Assembly: GCA_003439945.1 (NCBI GenBank) | Contig: QVRM01001782.1 | Span: 248,001 to 312,000, forward strand | Length of the DNA: 64,000 bases | Direction of reading: 5' to 3' | Source of the DNA: Dermanyssus gallinae | Taxonomy: Eukaryota > Arthropoda > Arachnida > Mesostigmata > Dermanyssidae | Part shown: positions 1 through 11,690 of the stretch, in pieces | How the letters are laid out: every line of letters begins with the position of its first letter | Numbering within the stretch: position 1 is the stretch's first letter | The notes under the pieces: generated by a model | What the model was told of the DNA's origin: nothing | Database searches by the model: none | What the model saw: the letters and a program-made list of their open reading frames with translations, nothing else | Made by a program: the position numbers and the translations under genes

Positions 1-6
1 GTTGAA

Positions 7-41
<35 letters not shown>

Positions 42-469
42 TTTTTTTCTATTCTTAAACTAGGCCAGCTCTTTCTTAATACCGCTGATTATTTTTATTA
101 TTATTACAAAATAAATTGTAGCTTATGTGCATACAGTCACTTTCGGGTTAGTCATTAATATTCGCAACAATCGGCTATTGTGGCTAATGCTCAATGCTAA
201 TTAGTCATATTGAATAATAATTGGATATAATAGACTCCAAGACAATTTCATACATTGAAGTTTAATATACATGACGCTCCGTCAGTGCTTTCGGTGGATT
301 CCTTGTAATTTACCCAGTCACCTTCCCCTTTTCATGTATTTGAGAGCCTGTATTTCACACCTAAGTTGGACTGCGGGTTTACAAGCCTCTATAGGAAAAT
401 ATATTGAATGTTAATTTGTTTTTATTGCGTATATGTGCAACGACAATAATATATTGCCAGGGACTGTGG

Positions 470-472
<3 letters not shown>

Positions 473-551
<79 letters not shown>

Positions 552-560
552 TATATATAC
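473..560. repeat. (AT)n microsatellite
   Basis: 88 bases of AT with two short interruptions, directly upstream of LINE-A copy 1. A further (AT)15 tract is at 10-39. Confidence 0.98.
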
Positions 561-1191
561 AGCAGAACCGACACACTAAGCGAATGGAGCCAGCAATGGG
601 AAGCAATCCAGCCGGGCCATCCTGGATATTGGACAAGATCAATACTTCCTGATCTTAAAAAATGGTACAGCCTCAAACACGGCTCGCTTACCTACCCACT
701 CGCGCAACTGTTAACAGGCCATGGTGCCTGTTTTCAGCAGTACCTACACCGCATCGGTAAAACTGACTCCCCTGTATGCCGCATGTGCAACTCGGGGGAG
801 CCGGATGATGTTAGGCACTGCTATGAGCGGTGCTCCTTCTTCGACACTGAGCGAGAGCTATTGTCCCGGAACCTAGGACTGCAGAACCCCCTGACATGCC
901 AGGCCCTTGTAGAGGCGCTCCTCAAAGATCACAAATCCTGGATTCTAGTAAGAAGATTCGCACAAGGTATCTCTGAGGCGAAAATAACCGCCGCACAAAG
1001 CCGAGCAGCCTAAATGGCAAGAAGAGTGGCCAGGCGAAGTAATCTCGAGAAGACAGTACTGCGGCCACCCCCCGTCAAGGGGCAAAGAGGACGACTGGAT
1101 TTTAGTGGGTGCGAGTCCCACACTACCGAGGCTTTAACAACGTCGCCCGGTGTGCATAACGCATTTTACCAGTTACCTCTATAAAAAAAAA
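561..1191 (+). mobile_element. LINE-A copy 1, 3' end of a non-LTR retrotransposon
   Basis: An open frame without ATG runs from 567 to 1013. It reads DTLSEWSQQWEAIQPGHPGY, LLTGHGACFQQYLHRIGK and a C-terminal Cys/His motif CRMCNSGEPDDVRHCYERC. This is the usual C-terminal tail of APE-type LINEs of the Jockey/I/R1 kind (family inference). A 170-nt 3' UTR follows and ends in an A-run at 1182-1192. (AT)n abuts both ends (473-560 and 1193-1206). The 5' part of the element is missing. Confidence 0.85.
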
Positions 1192-1192
1192 A

Positions 1193-1899
1193 ATATATAT
1201 ATATATCAGATGCTGCGGACATATATTCATTGTGGACATATAAATATATGCACTACAAAGAACGTGTCACGAACTTTCCACGCCGCAGGATTTGTATCTA
1301 TTACTGTTATTATCTTTCTGATATGGTCGGTTTGAACATCCTGGATTCTGTATTGGTGGCTGTCGTCCGAAGTTCATAGCAAGCACAGCATCATGATTTC
1401 AGTCGATCAATATTGTCAAATGGCAATTGCTTTAACTCTGGTGCAATCTAATCATGAAGGAAGTCACCGAAATAAGTATTATTAATAATATTATCAAAAG
1501 TACAATTAGGAACCTTATCCCTCGAGGTTTGCGGCCGGTGTCCTTAATAGTAGATCTAGCGGCTAGTCCGTTTCGATTTCACGCTAAGTCGAGAAATTAT
1601 GAAGTGTATCATCGTGATTCGCATGTGGGCCTCCTATTCCCCTGCGCTCACGATTGTCGAAAAGCATCGTTTGCAGTCTAGAGTATACTTATTTCGGCTC
1701 CGACCAATATTGTTGAGTTAGTATGTGAAGTGGTCGTAATGTAATCAATCCAGCTGTATGGAGCTTAGGCAAGTCACGCTGTCAGCAACATCGCATCAAA
1801 TGTGGCTTACCTTAATGTGATATGCGTAGCACACTCGAACTTTTAATATAAATGTTTGTGATAGGCCGTCTTATATAATAAGATAAGACTTTTTCAGTC
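1193..1899. other. No gene recognised
   Basis: Starts with a short (AT)n after the LINE-A tail. A 75-codon frame at 1454-1681 has no recognisable domain. 2331-2846 is likewise empty of recognised coding sequence; the missing first TRMT11 exon may be in either stretch or upstream of the window. Confidence 0.5.
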
Positions 1900-2330
1900 C
1901 CGCTAACGCCTTCACTGCAAGCGTGCCGTAAGGGTTTGAGTACCAGACGTTTTCCACAGGACGCCCGCAATGTTACAATGCACGGATGGAACCGCTCTTC
2001 GAGCAGCGCCACGTTCTTACCCGCTTTTGCGTATGCGGATTCTACCACAAACTGTGCCATAGAGTTCCATATCCTATGCGACTGGGTTCCATGCGACTCT
2101 TGCGATAAGTCTTGCCGTTCATTTTATGGCTTCATTTGCATTAAATATCTTCACGAGACCTGTCAGTCAGCGCCAGCTTATTGAATGTTGGGTCGGCGCT
2201 ATTTTCCGCATAATGCGTATACAACATATTCTATATATGAAAGCGAATGCAGTTTTTAAGACTTAATGAACACGTGTAATGTAATTTGAATTGTGTAACA
2301 ATGGCGAAATATAATGTAATACATATGTAA
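1900..2330 (+). mobile_element. LINE-B 3' fragment
   Basis: Matches the 3' ends at 20389-20705 (+) and 38850-39200 (-): tcttcgagcagcgccacgtt, ccacaaactgtgccat, and the terminal gacttaatgaacacgtgtaa. The encoded CCHC tail is broken by frameshifts. No intact reading frame remains. Confidence 0.75.
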
Positions 2331-2846
2331 GATAGGGCAAATAGAGACGGAATTTTAATGTAGGCACTTTCATGTTTATTTGGTCTTCATCATGAGATTT
2401 TAAACAGGCATAGTAAAGTGAACGCATCTTAACAACTAGTCATTTCTGCAGTAAGCAGTCGTTCGTAGTTGATAATCTTCAGAAGATTGCCGTGGTTCCG
2501 CTGAGTTTAGCTTTTTCCTCAAAAGCAAGATTTGATTTTATAAATCCAATCTTGTTTTTTTTTATATTAAGGGGATACTTATATGCCCTGTAACGTTAAA
2601 AGAGGGACGCAAATAGACCGGATGTTCAAGGCAGGATTTCTTGAATTGAGTCCTCTACTCTTTCTAAGCGACATTTTAAATGCTAAAACCTTTGCATGAA
2701 CCTCTACTTTCTGTAGCTACCGTACGTCTAGTCAAGCTATTCTGATTTTCAAGCTCCCCCAAATATATATATATATAAAGTATGTTCGGGTTAGATGATA
2801 CTGTTACTAAAGATCTTTTTGGGAAATATATATCCGCTCTACAAAG

Positions 2847-3061
2847 CATTTTACAAGCTAATCGAGGGCTGCTGTTTGCCGAAAAATTCTAGTGAATCGG
2901 GCACGGAGCGACCATGGTTGGTTGTGAACTGCGAGGATGAACAAGATCTCGTCCGAATTTGCTCGCGAAGCATTCTCATTCGTCATGTGAGCGAACTCAT
3001 GGCTGAGGGTGACTCTCTTCAGGACGTCGTTGACCAACTACGGGAAAAACAGATCGAGCCG
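2847..3061 (+). CDS. TRMT11: TRMT11 coding exon, THUMP-like N-terminal part
   Basis: The frame reads PWLVVNCEDEQDLVRICSRS then SELMAEGDSLQDVVDQLR, matching the segment before the THUMP core of animal TRMT11. The donor is gagccg|gtcagt, so the exon ends at 3061 in phase 0. The left edge is uncertain: an AG at 2845-2846 gives the start used here, and ctag|tgaatc at 2891-2892 gives a shorter exon. The frame is open upstream to 2795, but the residues there stop resembling the family. Confidence 0.8.
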
Positions 3062-5991
3062 GTCAGTGAAAGGATTGCGAAGTGATGTAGGAAGCATTAG
3101 TTAGGCATGTGCAATGAACGTCTAAGGTAAAACAACATAAATCTGTGGAAAGTCGAATACTCATGAGGGTTTCCAGTTATGGTTTTAACATATACAAATC
3201 TGATAGTATATAGTGTAATTTTTCGAAGGTTATTTTTCACTCTTACCTAGATAAATTGTTTTTCGGTCTAGGTAAGAAAGGTTTTTGTTTCTGTCTTGAT
3301 TTTTGGAAGCAAACTGGTCTTCCACCCCTTTTTCGAAATGTTCAGGATTGTTTTTTTGGAGAATTGGTCAATTTAATTATGTTCGACCGTTGCTTTGACG
3401 AGATATGGCCTATCTACTCTATGCGGGCGTGTTATCTTTGTATTTCAAATTTGGTTAAGTCAATTGTAAATTTTCAAACATGCTGTAGTTGTCGGTTATA
3501 GATGTCTATAGTAGACGTCTGATTTTATCTGAGCATATCCTAAGTAACGATACTTTTCATATCCCACCAACATCACAGCGATACCTTCTCCGTGGGTTTC
3601 TCGGTTCGGCTAAGTCTGGGCAAAGTCTGAAGCATCGGGCCCGTAAAGGCTTCTTCTCGTGTTATCGTAAAAACTCAACATTCACCACAGGATATGCGTT
3701 TGCGTTTTAAATACTTTTTATTGGTTAATTTAAAAAATAGGTGTCTAATAATTCACCTTAAAAGTAGTTTCAGGTTTTTAAAGGACTTTGTGAATTGCTG
3801 ATTTGCTTACATCGAGCACCGCTAAGATTACGAAAGTGTCTTGGGTTCGCTAGATTATAATAGGGCTCAGACCGAACAAGACGAGGATCACAAATGTTTC
3901 AATGTGGGTAGGGTGCACGACTATTCCCCATTTATAGTTTCACTGGATGATAAACTGGTATCCACAATATATTATCTTTATGCTCTTGACCGAGAACGTA
4001 AAAACGTTACAGTGGTAAATTCGTAATATTTGCATAGACAAGAAGTATCGCTGAATTGCCTTAGGCAATATGGCGTAAGCATATGGAGAAAGCATCAGTA
4101 GCTGATAGTGCTTGTGTATGAAAATACTCGTGCGTCTATCCTTACTATATACCTCACTTTACCTTTGTTTGTTTGTATGACTGATGGTATTATAGCATAG
4201 TGATACGTTCAGGTTCGAAGTGGAAGCGTTTGGGAAGAGAAAGATTCCGCGATGTGACAAGATCGCCAAGATGGAATTGTTTGATTTCCTCCCGTTTAAC
4301 GGTGAAATCGACCTCCAACGCCCAACCTGGACCTACCACATCATCGAGTACTACGGGCAGGAGAGCAATTGCGTACCAAATCAGCCTTTCAAGGTGTTCT
4401 TTGGCAGGCAGGTGTGTATTAGTAACGGCTAGCTGGTTCAATTTTGGCTGAATTCGAATGACGCCCTTAATTTTTCATGTTCAGCTTAGCGCTAGACTTC
4501 TTTTTAACCGTAACTATATGCGTTACATTTAATCTTTATTAACTTATTTGCATTTAGCCTTAGTCTCTGCTTCTCTCTCTCCCTCTCTCTCTATATAGTA
4601 ACACCGACATAACCCCGCTACCACGGTGCCCACGGCACCAGGTCTTAATGGGAAATAAAGAATTTTAATTGAAATATATTTGCCATTTAATTTTTGAAAA
4701 ATTGCAAATTAATAACTTGTGTTTTGTCGGTTGCTCTTAGGTGGCCGAGGGTCAAAGGGAGCTTGTGACTCGGTTATCCCTAAAGAATCGGGAGTTTATC
4801 GCAAACACTTCGATGGATCCCACGCTTTCGGTTCTTATGTCGAACATAGCCCAGGTTCGAGATGCTGACCTTGTTTATGATCCCTTTGTCGGCTCCGCCA
4901 GTCTCCTTGTTGCGGCAGCGCTACACAAAGCATACGTCATTGGTAGGTACTTTTAGTATTAAAAAAAAATATATATATAAATATCACCTGAAGATTGGCC
5001 ATTAGCCAATGTTATTCGATGTATGTTGTGCATTTGGAACATCCTGCCTCCGAGGGGTCTATTTTGTAAATTATCGGCTTTACCCACTATTCTAGAGGTA
5101 TCTATTTTCATGTATGCATTCGCAGCACACATCACGTCAGTGATATCCGTGCCTTTATACTGGGTCAAACTGTTTTTAGCAGAATGATTCTTCTGCCGGT
5201 CTTAATTTCTAGTTAGTTTGTTTATCTTTTCCCGTTCGTTATGTTTTTCTTTTATTATTGTAATTTTCAAACCTACGGCGGGCTATTAAGTGTGTTCACT
5301 AAAAACTCGTTTAATTTCTTTGTTTTAGCCCAGTCAGAGGATTTGGTCCTGTTGTGGTAAAATCACATAATATTATTTAGTTGTTGGCTGTGCCATCCCA
5401 ATGCCAATGTCAGTTGTAACCGAGCTGTCCCTAACCACGTCTTCTTATATTGCACATCTATATCGTTTAATGCTTTTTGAAAGGTACCCAGTTGGCCAGC
5501 TATGTTCAGGCGGTCAGTATGTCGTATGCGAATCAGGACACAATGAAATAAGCGCTAGTTTTTGCGATTGATTATGTTTACATGTTTCTTTGTTTATCGG
5601 CGGTGGTTTGTGGGCTGCTCTCGGTTGTAGGCATGGACATTGACTTTATGCTATTACATGGCCGAACGAAACCGTCGAGGTACAACGAGCAACGACGAAA
5701 AGAAGGCGAGAGTGTCCGCTCGAACCTTCGACAGTACGGATGTTCAGGCCGCTATCTTGACGTGGTAGTCGGGGACTCGTCAAGACCGGTTTTTCACTGG
5801 CGTCCGTTATTTGACGCCATCCTGACTGATCCCCCGTACGGAATTCGAGAAAGCACCGAACGAGTTGGGTCCAAGACATCGCCCCACAACATTCCCGGTC
5901 ATCTGTATGTTGATAAACAACCTTTCGTCACAGCTGTTTCTATGTTATGACGGCTAGCCGCAACATGTTGTGTTTCATAGTGTGCCAAATG

Positions 5992-6028
<37 letters not shown>

Positions 6029-7218
6029 GCTAAGAAAGGACATACACGTAGAGGACGTAGTTGATGTCTTTCAACAACTTGACCAAAAATGCTTACAAAA
6101 GATAATGCGAAATATAGAATTCATATATATATAATTTACACTTAAGCTTTATTTACAGTAAAGGGAACATGTGCATTACACGTCGCGTATACGAGTGCTC
6201 TCGAATCTGAGATAGCGTATATAGTGTTGGCTGGCTTTACCGATCAGCACAATTTTGTGTTTACGCCGTTAGGGGTAAGGGAAACTAAATTTAGAGAGCA
6301 AATGAAGCAAATAGATGTGCATTAACGACGTCACGTCAGGTTCAGCAGAAATTGGCCTTTGGCATCGGTCGTTAGTTCTAGGTTCGTAAGGGAACCCAAG
6401 GCGTCCATAGCAATGCCTGGACCGTTGTACTCTAATTTATTAATCGGTATGGTTGTCTTTCCTATAAAGATAGATAATCCAAATGCAGACAAAGAGCGGA
6501 GCAAGTGCAGTTATTCGTGAGCGCCGGTTAGCGATACATTTTCTGTCACATCCATAGTTTCACCCACCTAGTCCGCAGTACTCCCGCGACACAGAATAAC
6601 GGTGAGTCGAGCAGTTCCAGTTGGCTTCTGTGATCAACTTTACCATTGAAATCGGATAGGCGCGCTGTGCTTGTTTGAAGGGTTATTTAGATGTAAGGTT
6701 ATCGGCCACGGTTTACAATGCGGTAACACACCTATGACAATGTAACGTGCTATTACGTTTGACCGTTTGATGGTGTCATTTGCTTTACAAGTTGTGTAAT
6801 TCGTCCGTTTGTTTTGGTGTTTTCTTTTCTTCTGTTACAGTGCTAGTCAACACATTCCCACGAAAGTTTCCTACAGTTTGCCGGATGTCATCTCGGATTT
6901 GATGCGTTTTGCTGTTGCATCACTGCAGTTGGGTCGGCGCCTGGTGTTTTGGATGCCTGTCTATCGAGAGGATTTCCTCTGTGCCATCAACAAATGTCGA
7001 CAGCAACAGCTTCAACAGAATCAGCCGAACCGCCAGTCAAATGAGCACAACGGCCATACAGCAGGAGGCGAGCCTGTGTGCGTGCAAGACCTACATTCAA
7101 CGGCTGTATTGTCAGCCTTGCCCTCACATCCGTGTCTTCGACTTGTGTGCGCCTCTGAGCAGAGACTTACAAGTCACTCATCGAGGATACTTCTTACTTA
7201 TGAAAAGGTTTTGTACAT

Positions 7219-7257
<39 letters not shown>

Positions 7258-10200
7258 CAGATTAATTTTAATATATGACTATGACATCCCGTCGCGTTCG
7301 GAAAAACACCGCTCAATATAATAACTTAAAGGTTGACGGTTGTACCCTGTCAACCAATAACGTTCTTTATAGAAGTACAGAAGTACATCCATAAGGATAA
7401 GTCGTGCGGGCTCGGCATTATTTTTCGCTTGCTCTTTCCTCTGATTTCGTTTCAAGTTACTTTGACTTCTTTGGCTTATAGGCGTAACTTGCAATTTATT
7501 TTATTGCAGCAAGTTCCGACCAATATAAAACGAATTATCCGAGTCGCCTGGCCATTCGTCTTTAGTTTGTTTTTCGATTGTCTTTCTTATCGTTGTTCGT
7601 TTTATCTGTCACATGCCTCATGGTCGTCCACAATTTACATTAGGGTTAATGGCTATCAATTGGACCTGCTTGTACTTATTTAATCATGTGAATGGCACAA
7701 GGGCCATAAATTCTGGCATCAAGGCTACTTGCTGTTTAAATGTTATCAGTTTTTAAAGCATAATTTGACGGTTTGCTTAATTGTATAGTCTAATTTTATA
7801 TATTTTTCTTTATAATATGCATTTGTGGTCTGTTTCAGACCATAATCGTTGAGTCGCGTGAGCATTACTAGAAGAGTACTATTTATGTAATATGATACTG
7901 AATTTGCCGGTCGTAACTCGTCCCAGGGTTACATCTGATTTCTTAGTTTAAACTAGTCGAACACAGCGGCAGCTTTTCGTCTGCTCAATTAAGGATATTA
8001 ATGATGACTCTGAGGGTGAGGAAATTTTAAGTGCTGAGCAAAATGTGTTTGAGTAACTTGAGCCGAGAGACAGACAGAACTGGGGCATTTAAAATATAAC
8101 GTTACACTTAAGGCATTGGTTCTAAGGTGTCATTATTTTGTATGATACACAACAAAAGCTCATATCGATTGGTTTTGCAGTCGGTCAGGGGCTTTTAAAA
8201 AATACTCGAGACATGTATGATAGACACAGCTTCGCTCGAAGGGCACAAACAAGACAAACAGGCGATAACAATTCAATACCAATGTGTCTTTTCGATAAAA
8301 GGTTTGCCTGAGCGTAAGCGGCATTTTGTTTGGCTTGGTGTAGCACTTGTTTAGCACAACTCTTTAGAAAAAAAATTAGAAAAAAGCATATTAAATTAAA
8401 CAGAAAACGCTTTGTCTTTTGAATATTGAGGGGAAAATACTGAGTGCTGAATCCGCTGTTTTTTATATCATTGTCTTTGTGCAAATATGTCATTGGTAAA
8501 TGAGATCACTGGAATGTTCAGTGAGGCGTTGTGAAATACCAAGAATAGCTCTGATGTTTGTATGAAGTTACGTCAGCTCAGTACGAAATTTTAAATAATC
8601 TCTAATATCCAATAATGTTCGTTTACTTGATTACATGGTACCAATTTGCGCTTACTGATTTCTTAGGTCAACAACGCAACCACCTGCACTAGCTGTTAAT
8701 CACGATCATGATTGATAGTGTTTGCAACAAGGTTTAAAAAGCGAAGTTATCTTCACGGTTGTTTTAGGAGCTCAGAGAATCATTTAATCAGCTCAGAGAA
8801 TCGAGAACCTTTTATTGGAAGGAGCTCGTTTTTTATAGAGGTAATTGGTGAAATGCATTATGCACGCCGGGCGTCGTTATTAAAGCCACGGTAGTGTGGG
8901 ACTGGCACCCACTAAAATCCAGTCGTCCTCTTTGCCCTTTGCCGGGGGATGGCCGCAGTGCTGTCTTCTCGAGATTACTTCACCTGGCCACTCTTCTTGC
9001 CATTTAGGCTGCTCGGCTTTATGCGGCGGTTATCTACGCCTCGGAGATACTTTCTGCTAATCTTTTTACAATCCATGATTTGTGATCTTTGAGAAGCGCC
9101 TCTGCAAGGGCTTGGCACGTCAGGAGGTTGTGCATTCGTAGGTTCCGGGACAGTAGCTCTCAGTGTCGAAAAAGGCGCACCATTCATAGCAGTGCTTTAA
9201 ATCGTCCGCCTTCCCTGAGGTGCACGTACGGCATACTGGGGAGTCAGTTTTACCAATGCGGCATAGGTATTGCTAAAAACAGCCACCATGGCCTGTTAGC
9301 GGTTGCGCGAGTGGGTAGGTAAGCGAGCCGTATTTAAGGCTGCACCATCTTTTGAGATCAGAAAGTATTGAGATTGTCTCCTGGACTGCTTCCCATTGCT
9401 GGCTCAATTTGCTTAGGGTGTCGGTTCTGCTGATTAGTGCTCCCTCCGTTAGGCCTTTTGTTAAAGGGTTTCTTGGTGCCAACTTCTTCTTTAACTCTTT
9501 GGTTCTAGGGAATTTGTCTGGAGAAGACCTGTACGGCTGTAGAAGCCGTACAGGTCTTCTCCTTGTTTGTGCTATGTTAAGCGCCATAGGTTTTTTGGGT
9601 CTTGTTAATGAGGTGACGTGCTGTAGCTTTTGTAGTTGTGCGCTCCCATAAGGGTGCGGCGTGTAACATGATGCTGTCTATTACTGATGCTAAGAAGCGG
9701 CACCGAGAATCGGTTTCTCCTCTGGTCCGTGGGAGGATTTTCCATAGCTTTGCTGAAGCTGCTTTTTTGCTGCATAGCGCACGCATGAGGTAAACTTGTG
9801 AGAGCCCTGTAAAGAGCTATTTTATATATATATATATATATATCGTGCATGTGTTCAATAAATAGGTAAATCGTCTGCATGCTGCACAGGGCGTCCCTTA
9901 GCACTCATGGATTAATATATGTGTCAGAGTTTCTACGTGAATGCAAACGTTTACTAATATTTAAAGTAGATGCTCTTAGGAAATGATGCTTTTGGCATTC
10001 AGCTATAGTTTACGGATTACGCTACTGTATAATTGTGGAGTATTGAAACTAGTGAACTGATCAAAGGTTTCTTACTTTTGCCTGTTTTTTTTTACATTTT
10101 TGTGTATATAAAGTTATCTATATTTGTTAAAATTGATAGTTTCATAGTAAGATTTGATGACTATGGAAGAAAACGCAATGGCTGTAAGTTTGCTATCATT

Positions 10201-10526
10201 GTGTGCCGATACAAATAGTTCCTGTTTACTATTTCATTATGAACCTTGTAAAGCTTTATACTTAGGGAAATAATTATATATTTATGTGTACTTATGATTA
10301 CCACTCAAATATCCAAATTTTAAGAATCGCCTTATAGCGGTGTGCAGAATATACGGTTAAGTAGACGTGTCGGATATTCTTTGTTTATGAACAGGTGAGA
10401 GATCCTAAGGGCCACACATACGAGGTGTCTCCTGGTGCTGCTGCTCACAGTGCGAAGTTTCGAGACAGGTACTTTGCGAAACGTTCTGAACAGCCAAGTC
10501 ACTCACAAGAAGGCCCGAATTCCTGA
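2847..10526 (+). CDS. TRMT11: TRMT11 (Trm11) tRNA guanine-10 N2-methyltransferase, whole gene span
   Basis: Catalytic subunit that, with TRMT112, methylates N2 of guanosine 10 in tRNA in the cytoplasm (family knowledge). Six exons are seen: 2847-3061, 4196-4411, 4741-4942, 5631-5904, 6841-7207 and 10395-10526, all with GT/AG borders and matching phases (0/0, 0/0, 1/1, 2/2, 0/0). Together they give about 465 codons, close to the ~460 residues of animal TRMT11. Order: THUMP-like N-terminal half, then SAM-binding motif I (DPFVGSAS), acidic motif (MDID), LRQYG, catalytic DPPYGIRE and the C-terminal methylase strands. The N-terminal ~45 residues, with the start codon, were not recognised upstream of 2847. 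Expected partner TRMT112 is not in the window. Nearest AATAAA signals downstream are 11054-11059 and 11294-11299; neither is proven. Confidence 0.92.
4196..4411 (+). CDS. TRMT11: TRMT11 coding exon, THUMP domain
   Basis: Acceptor tatag|catagtgatacg puts the first codon at 4196 in phase 0. The product starts HSDTFRFEVEAFGKRKI and runs through FDFLPFNGEIDLQRPTW to FFGRQ, colinear with the animal protein (HSDSTYKIKI... FLPFEGKVNLKKP). Donor cag|gtgtgt follows 4411, phase 0. Two other AGs (4199-4200, 4211-4212) break the phase, which decides the start. Confidence 0.9.
4741..4942 (+). CDS. TRMT11: TRMT11 coding exon with SAM-binding motif I
   Basis: Starts after ctcttag and reads VAEGQRELVTRLSLKNREF, then NTSMDPTLSVLMSNIAQVRD, then DLVYDPFVGSASLLVAAALH. 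This is the family's start of the methylase fold (GQREL...FIGNTSMD...DPFVGTGG). Motif I has Ser-Ala where Thr-Gly is usual. Donor g|gtaggt after 4942, phase 1. Confidence 0.93.
5631..5904 (+). CDS. TRMT11: TRMT11 coding exon with the catalytic DPPYGIRE motif
   Basis: Begins after ttgtag in phase 1, completing Gly and giving MDIDFMLLHGRTKPSRY (acidic SAM-ribose motif). SVRSNLRQYGCSGRYLDVVV and then FDAILTDPPYGIRESTERVG follow. DPPY is the catalytic loop of N2-guanine methyltransferases. The donor tct|gtatgt after 5904 leaves phase 2, as the next exon requires. Confidence 0.93.
5994..6022. repeat. (AT)n in a TRMT11 intron
   Basis: About 29 bases of AT. Similar short tracts in or near TRMT11 lie at 2762-2776, 7226-7254, 9823-9842 and 11170-11194. 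Confidence 0.97.
6841..7207 (+). CDS. TRMT11: TRMT11 coding exon, C-terminal methylase strands
   Basis: Acceptor ttctgttacag ends at 6840. The product is ASQHIPTKVSYSLPDVISDL, then LQLGRRLVFWMPVYREDF, and later HPCLRLVCASEQRLTSHSSR and LLTYEK, all colinear with the family. Between MPVYRED and HPCLRL there is a Gln/Asn-rich insertion of about 45 residues (about 7000-7125) absent from the vertebrate protein. Donor aaaag|gttttg after 7207, phase 0; an (AT)n tract begins 19 nt further on. Confidence 0.9.
7208..8830. other. TRMT11 last intron, first half
   Basis: Contains (AT)n at 7226-7254 and no other recognised feature. After LINE-A copy 2, 9843-10394 is also plain intron. Confidence 0.6.
8831..9822 (-). 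mobile_element. LINE-A copy 2, antisense in the last TRMT11 intron
   Basis: Reverse complement of copy 1 over its whole length, including the 3' UTR. The A-tail corresponds to the T-run at 8831-8836. Minus-strand reading gives IMLHAAPLWERTTTKATARH (typical post-reverse-transcriptase strand), then LSKLSQQWEAVQETISILSD and SLTYPLAQPLTGHGG. Frameshifts occur near 9275 and 9590. The 5' end stops at an (AT)n tract (9823-9842). A 19-bp perfect inverted duplication lies inside at 9520-9562. Confidence 0.85.
9520..9562. repeat. Perfect 19-bp inverted repeat, 5-nt loop
   Basis: Arms 9520-9538 and 9544-9562 (ggagaagacctgtacggct and its exact complement) around gtaga. It lies inside LINE-A copy 2. The arms read as a local inverted duplication rather than a terminator. 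Confidence 0.95.
10395..10526 (+). CDS. TRMT11: TRMT11 last coding exon and stop
   Basis: Acceptor gaacag|gtgaga starts the exon in phase 0, joining TYEK to VRDPKGHTYEVSPGAAAHSA. AKFRDRYFAKRSEQ follows, matching the conserved FREKYF segment near the family's C-terminus. Stop TGA at 10524-10526. The preceding 3.2-kb intron contains an antisense LINE-A copy. Confidence 0.9.
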   Translation: MRDPKGHTYEVSPGAAAHSAKFRDRYFAKRSEQPSHSQEGPNS

Positions 10527-11454
10527 ACCGACGCTCAATGTTGGATTCGTTAGGTGAAGAACAAAGGTGACAAACATAGGTAGCGCCACTAAATGAGCTA
10601 GGCGAACTTTCAGGCGTTCATCATTTCTTGTTATGTACATGGATATTTTAGGGATATCTATGAGGAAAAGCAGCTGGCAGTAAACTATAGTAGTAATATT
10701 TATTAGATCTACACGGCGACAGTGAATAGTGTGGTATATTTCTATTAGTGGTAAGAGGCTTAAGCAATACATCTAGTCTCCCAATGGAGATCTGCTCGGT
10801 ATATCCCTATTTAGCTCACAGAGATGCTATATGCTGCTGAACTGGTCAGTATTTGATAGGCATAACACAAGCCTAAATTCGATTGAGAAAGAGGCACAAC
10901 AAAATGATACGTCATGTTAATATTTCTGCGTTATTGCATACACGAGAGTTTGTTAGGTTCTTTTGTGCACTGCCGGGGGAAGTATTGTTGACAAATCATT
11001 ATAGCGTATATCAACAAGTAATGTTCCAGTGTTGCATACCCTTTTTAAGTGAAAATAAAAGTGGTAGTAAACACAAGTATTACAGTGTGCAAGCAAATCC
11101 AATTAGTAAGGTCAGCAAACGTCAGTCAAACGATGCAGCAAATCAAATCGCTGAAAAATCTAGTGTAGTGAATATATATATATATATATATATAAGTGTG
11201 AGTGTGTGATTTTGACAAATAGTGATTCAGTTATCAAGTCATACGGTTTACTTGCCGTTATATATACATACCAACCTCTGGATGTTTCTACTCAATAAAT
11301 CAATGAACCATAAGCGGCCTTGTCAATATTAACAAGGTCGCCTGCTAGCCTTCTTGTGTTCTATTTTAGTGTTTCTCTATTTGTACCACGTTGGTAATAT
11401 GAAGGATTTACTGATGATGCGGCCTGCGTGGAATACGAGCAGCTCATACTAAGC

Positions 11455-11461
<7 letters not shown>

Positions 11462-11518
<57 letters not shown>

Positions 11519-11525
11519 TATATAA
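11462..11525. repeat. (AT)n microsatellite between the genes
   Basis: About 60 bases of AT with one AA interruption, 0.9 kb beyond the TRMT11 stop. Confidence 0.97.
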
Positions 11526-11640
11526 GGGGAAAAGGTTCTAATGAGTCTTTTTTTTATATTGAGACATGTTCTCGCTTTTAATGTTCCTTTTCTTGGCATG
11601 GTTGATTATAGCTCACTTCGTTATAAATCGGCTTTGGCTG

Positions 11641-11690
11641 GGTCTGAAGTTGAACCCACGACGTGAACAGTGATTTTGCCACAAGGAAAC
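11641..11690 (-). mobile_element. Possible SINE relic with B-box
   Basis: Minus strand: ccttgtggcaaaatcactgt then cgtcgtgggttcaacttcag. The end resembles the B-box region of the 29551 copy (ggtcgtgggttcatgg). Short and weak. Confidence 0.3.

Larger units (their letters stand above)
3062..6840. other. TRMT11 introns 1-4
   Basis: Introns 3062-4195, 4412-4740 (with a short CT run near 4570-4592), 4943-5630 and 5905-6840. No further coding sequence or element recognised; a 61-codon frame at 3841-4026 does not match the protein and is not needed by the phases. Confidence 0.6.

Noticed and set aside
379..676. Overlapping 80-codon frames rich in Ile-Tyr
   Set aside because: They are translations of the (AT)n tract; the same holds for the Ile-Tyr frames at 7200, 27300, 29700, 33500, 47000, 52400, 58400 and 59550.
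3841..4026. 61-codon frame inside TRMT11 intron
   Set aside because: Does not align with TRMT11; the flanking exons join in phase with the expected residues.
10883..11209. 108-codon frame after TRMT11
   Set aside because: No domain, ends in an (AT)n reading, no conserved context.
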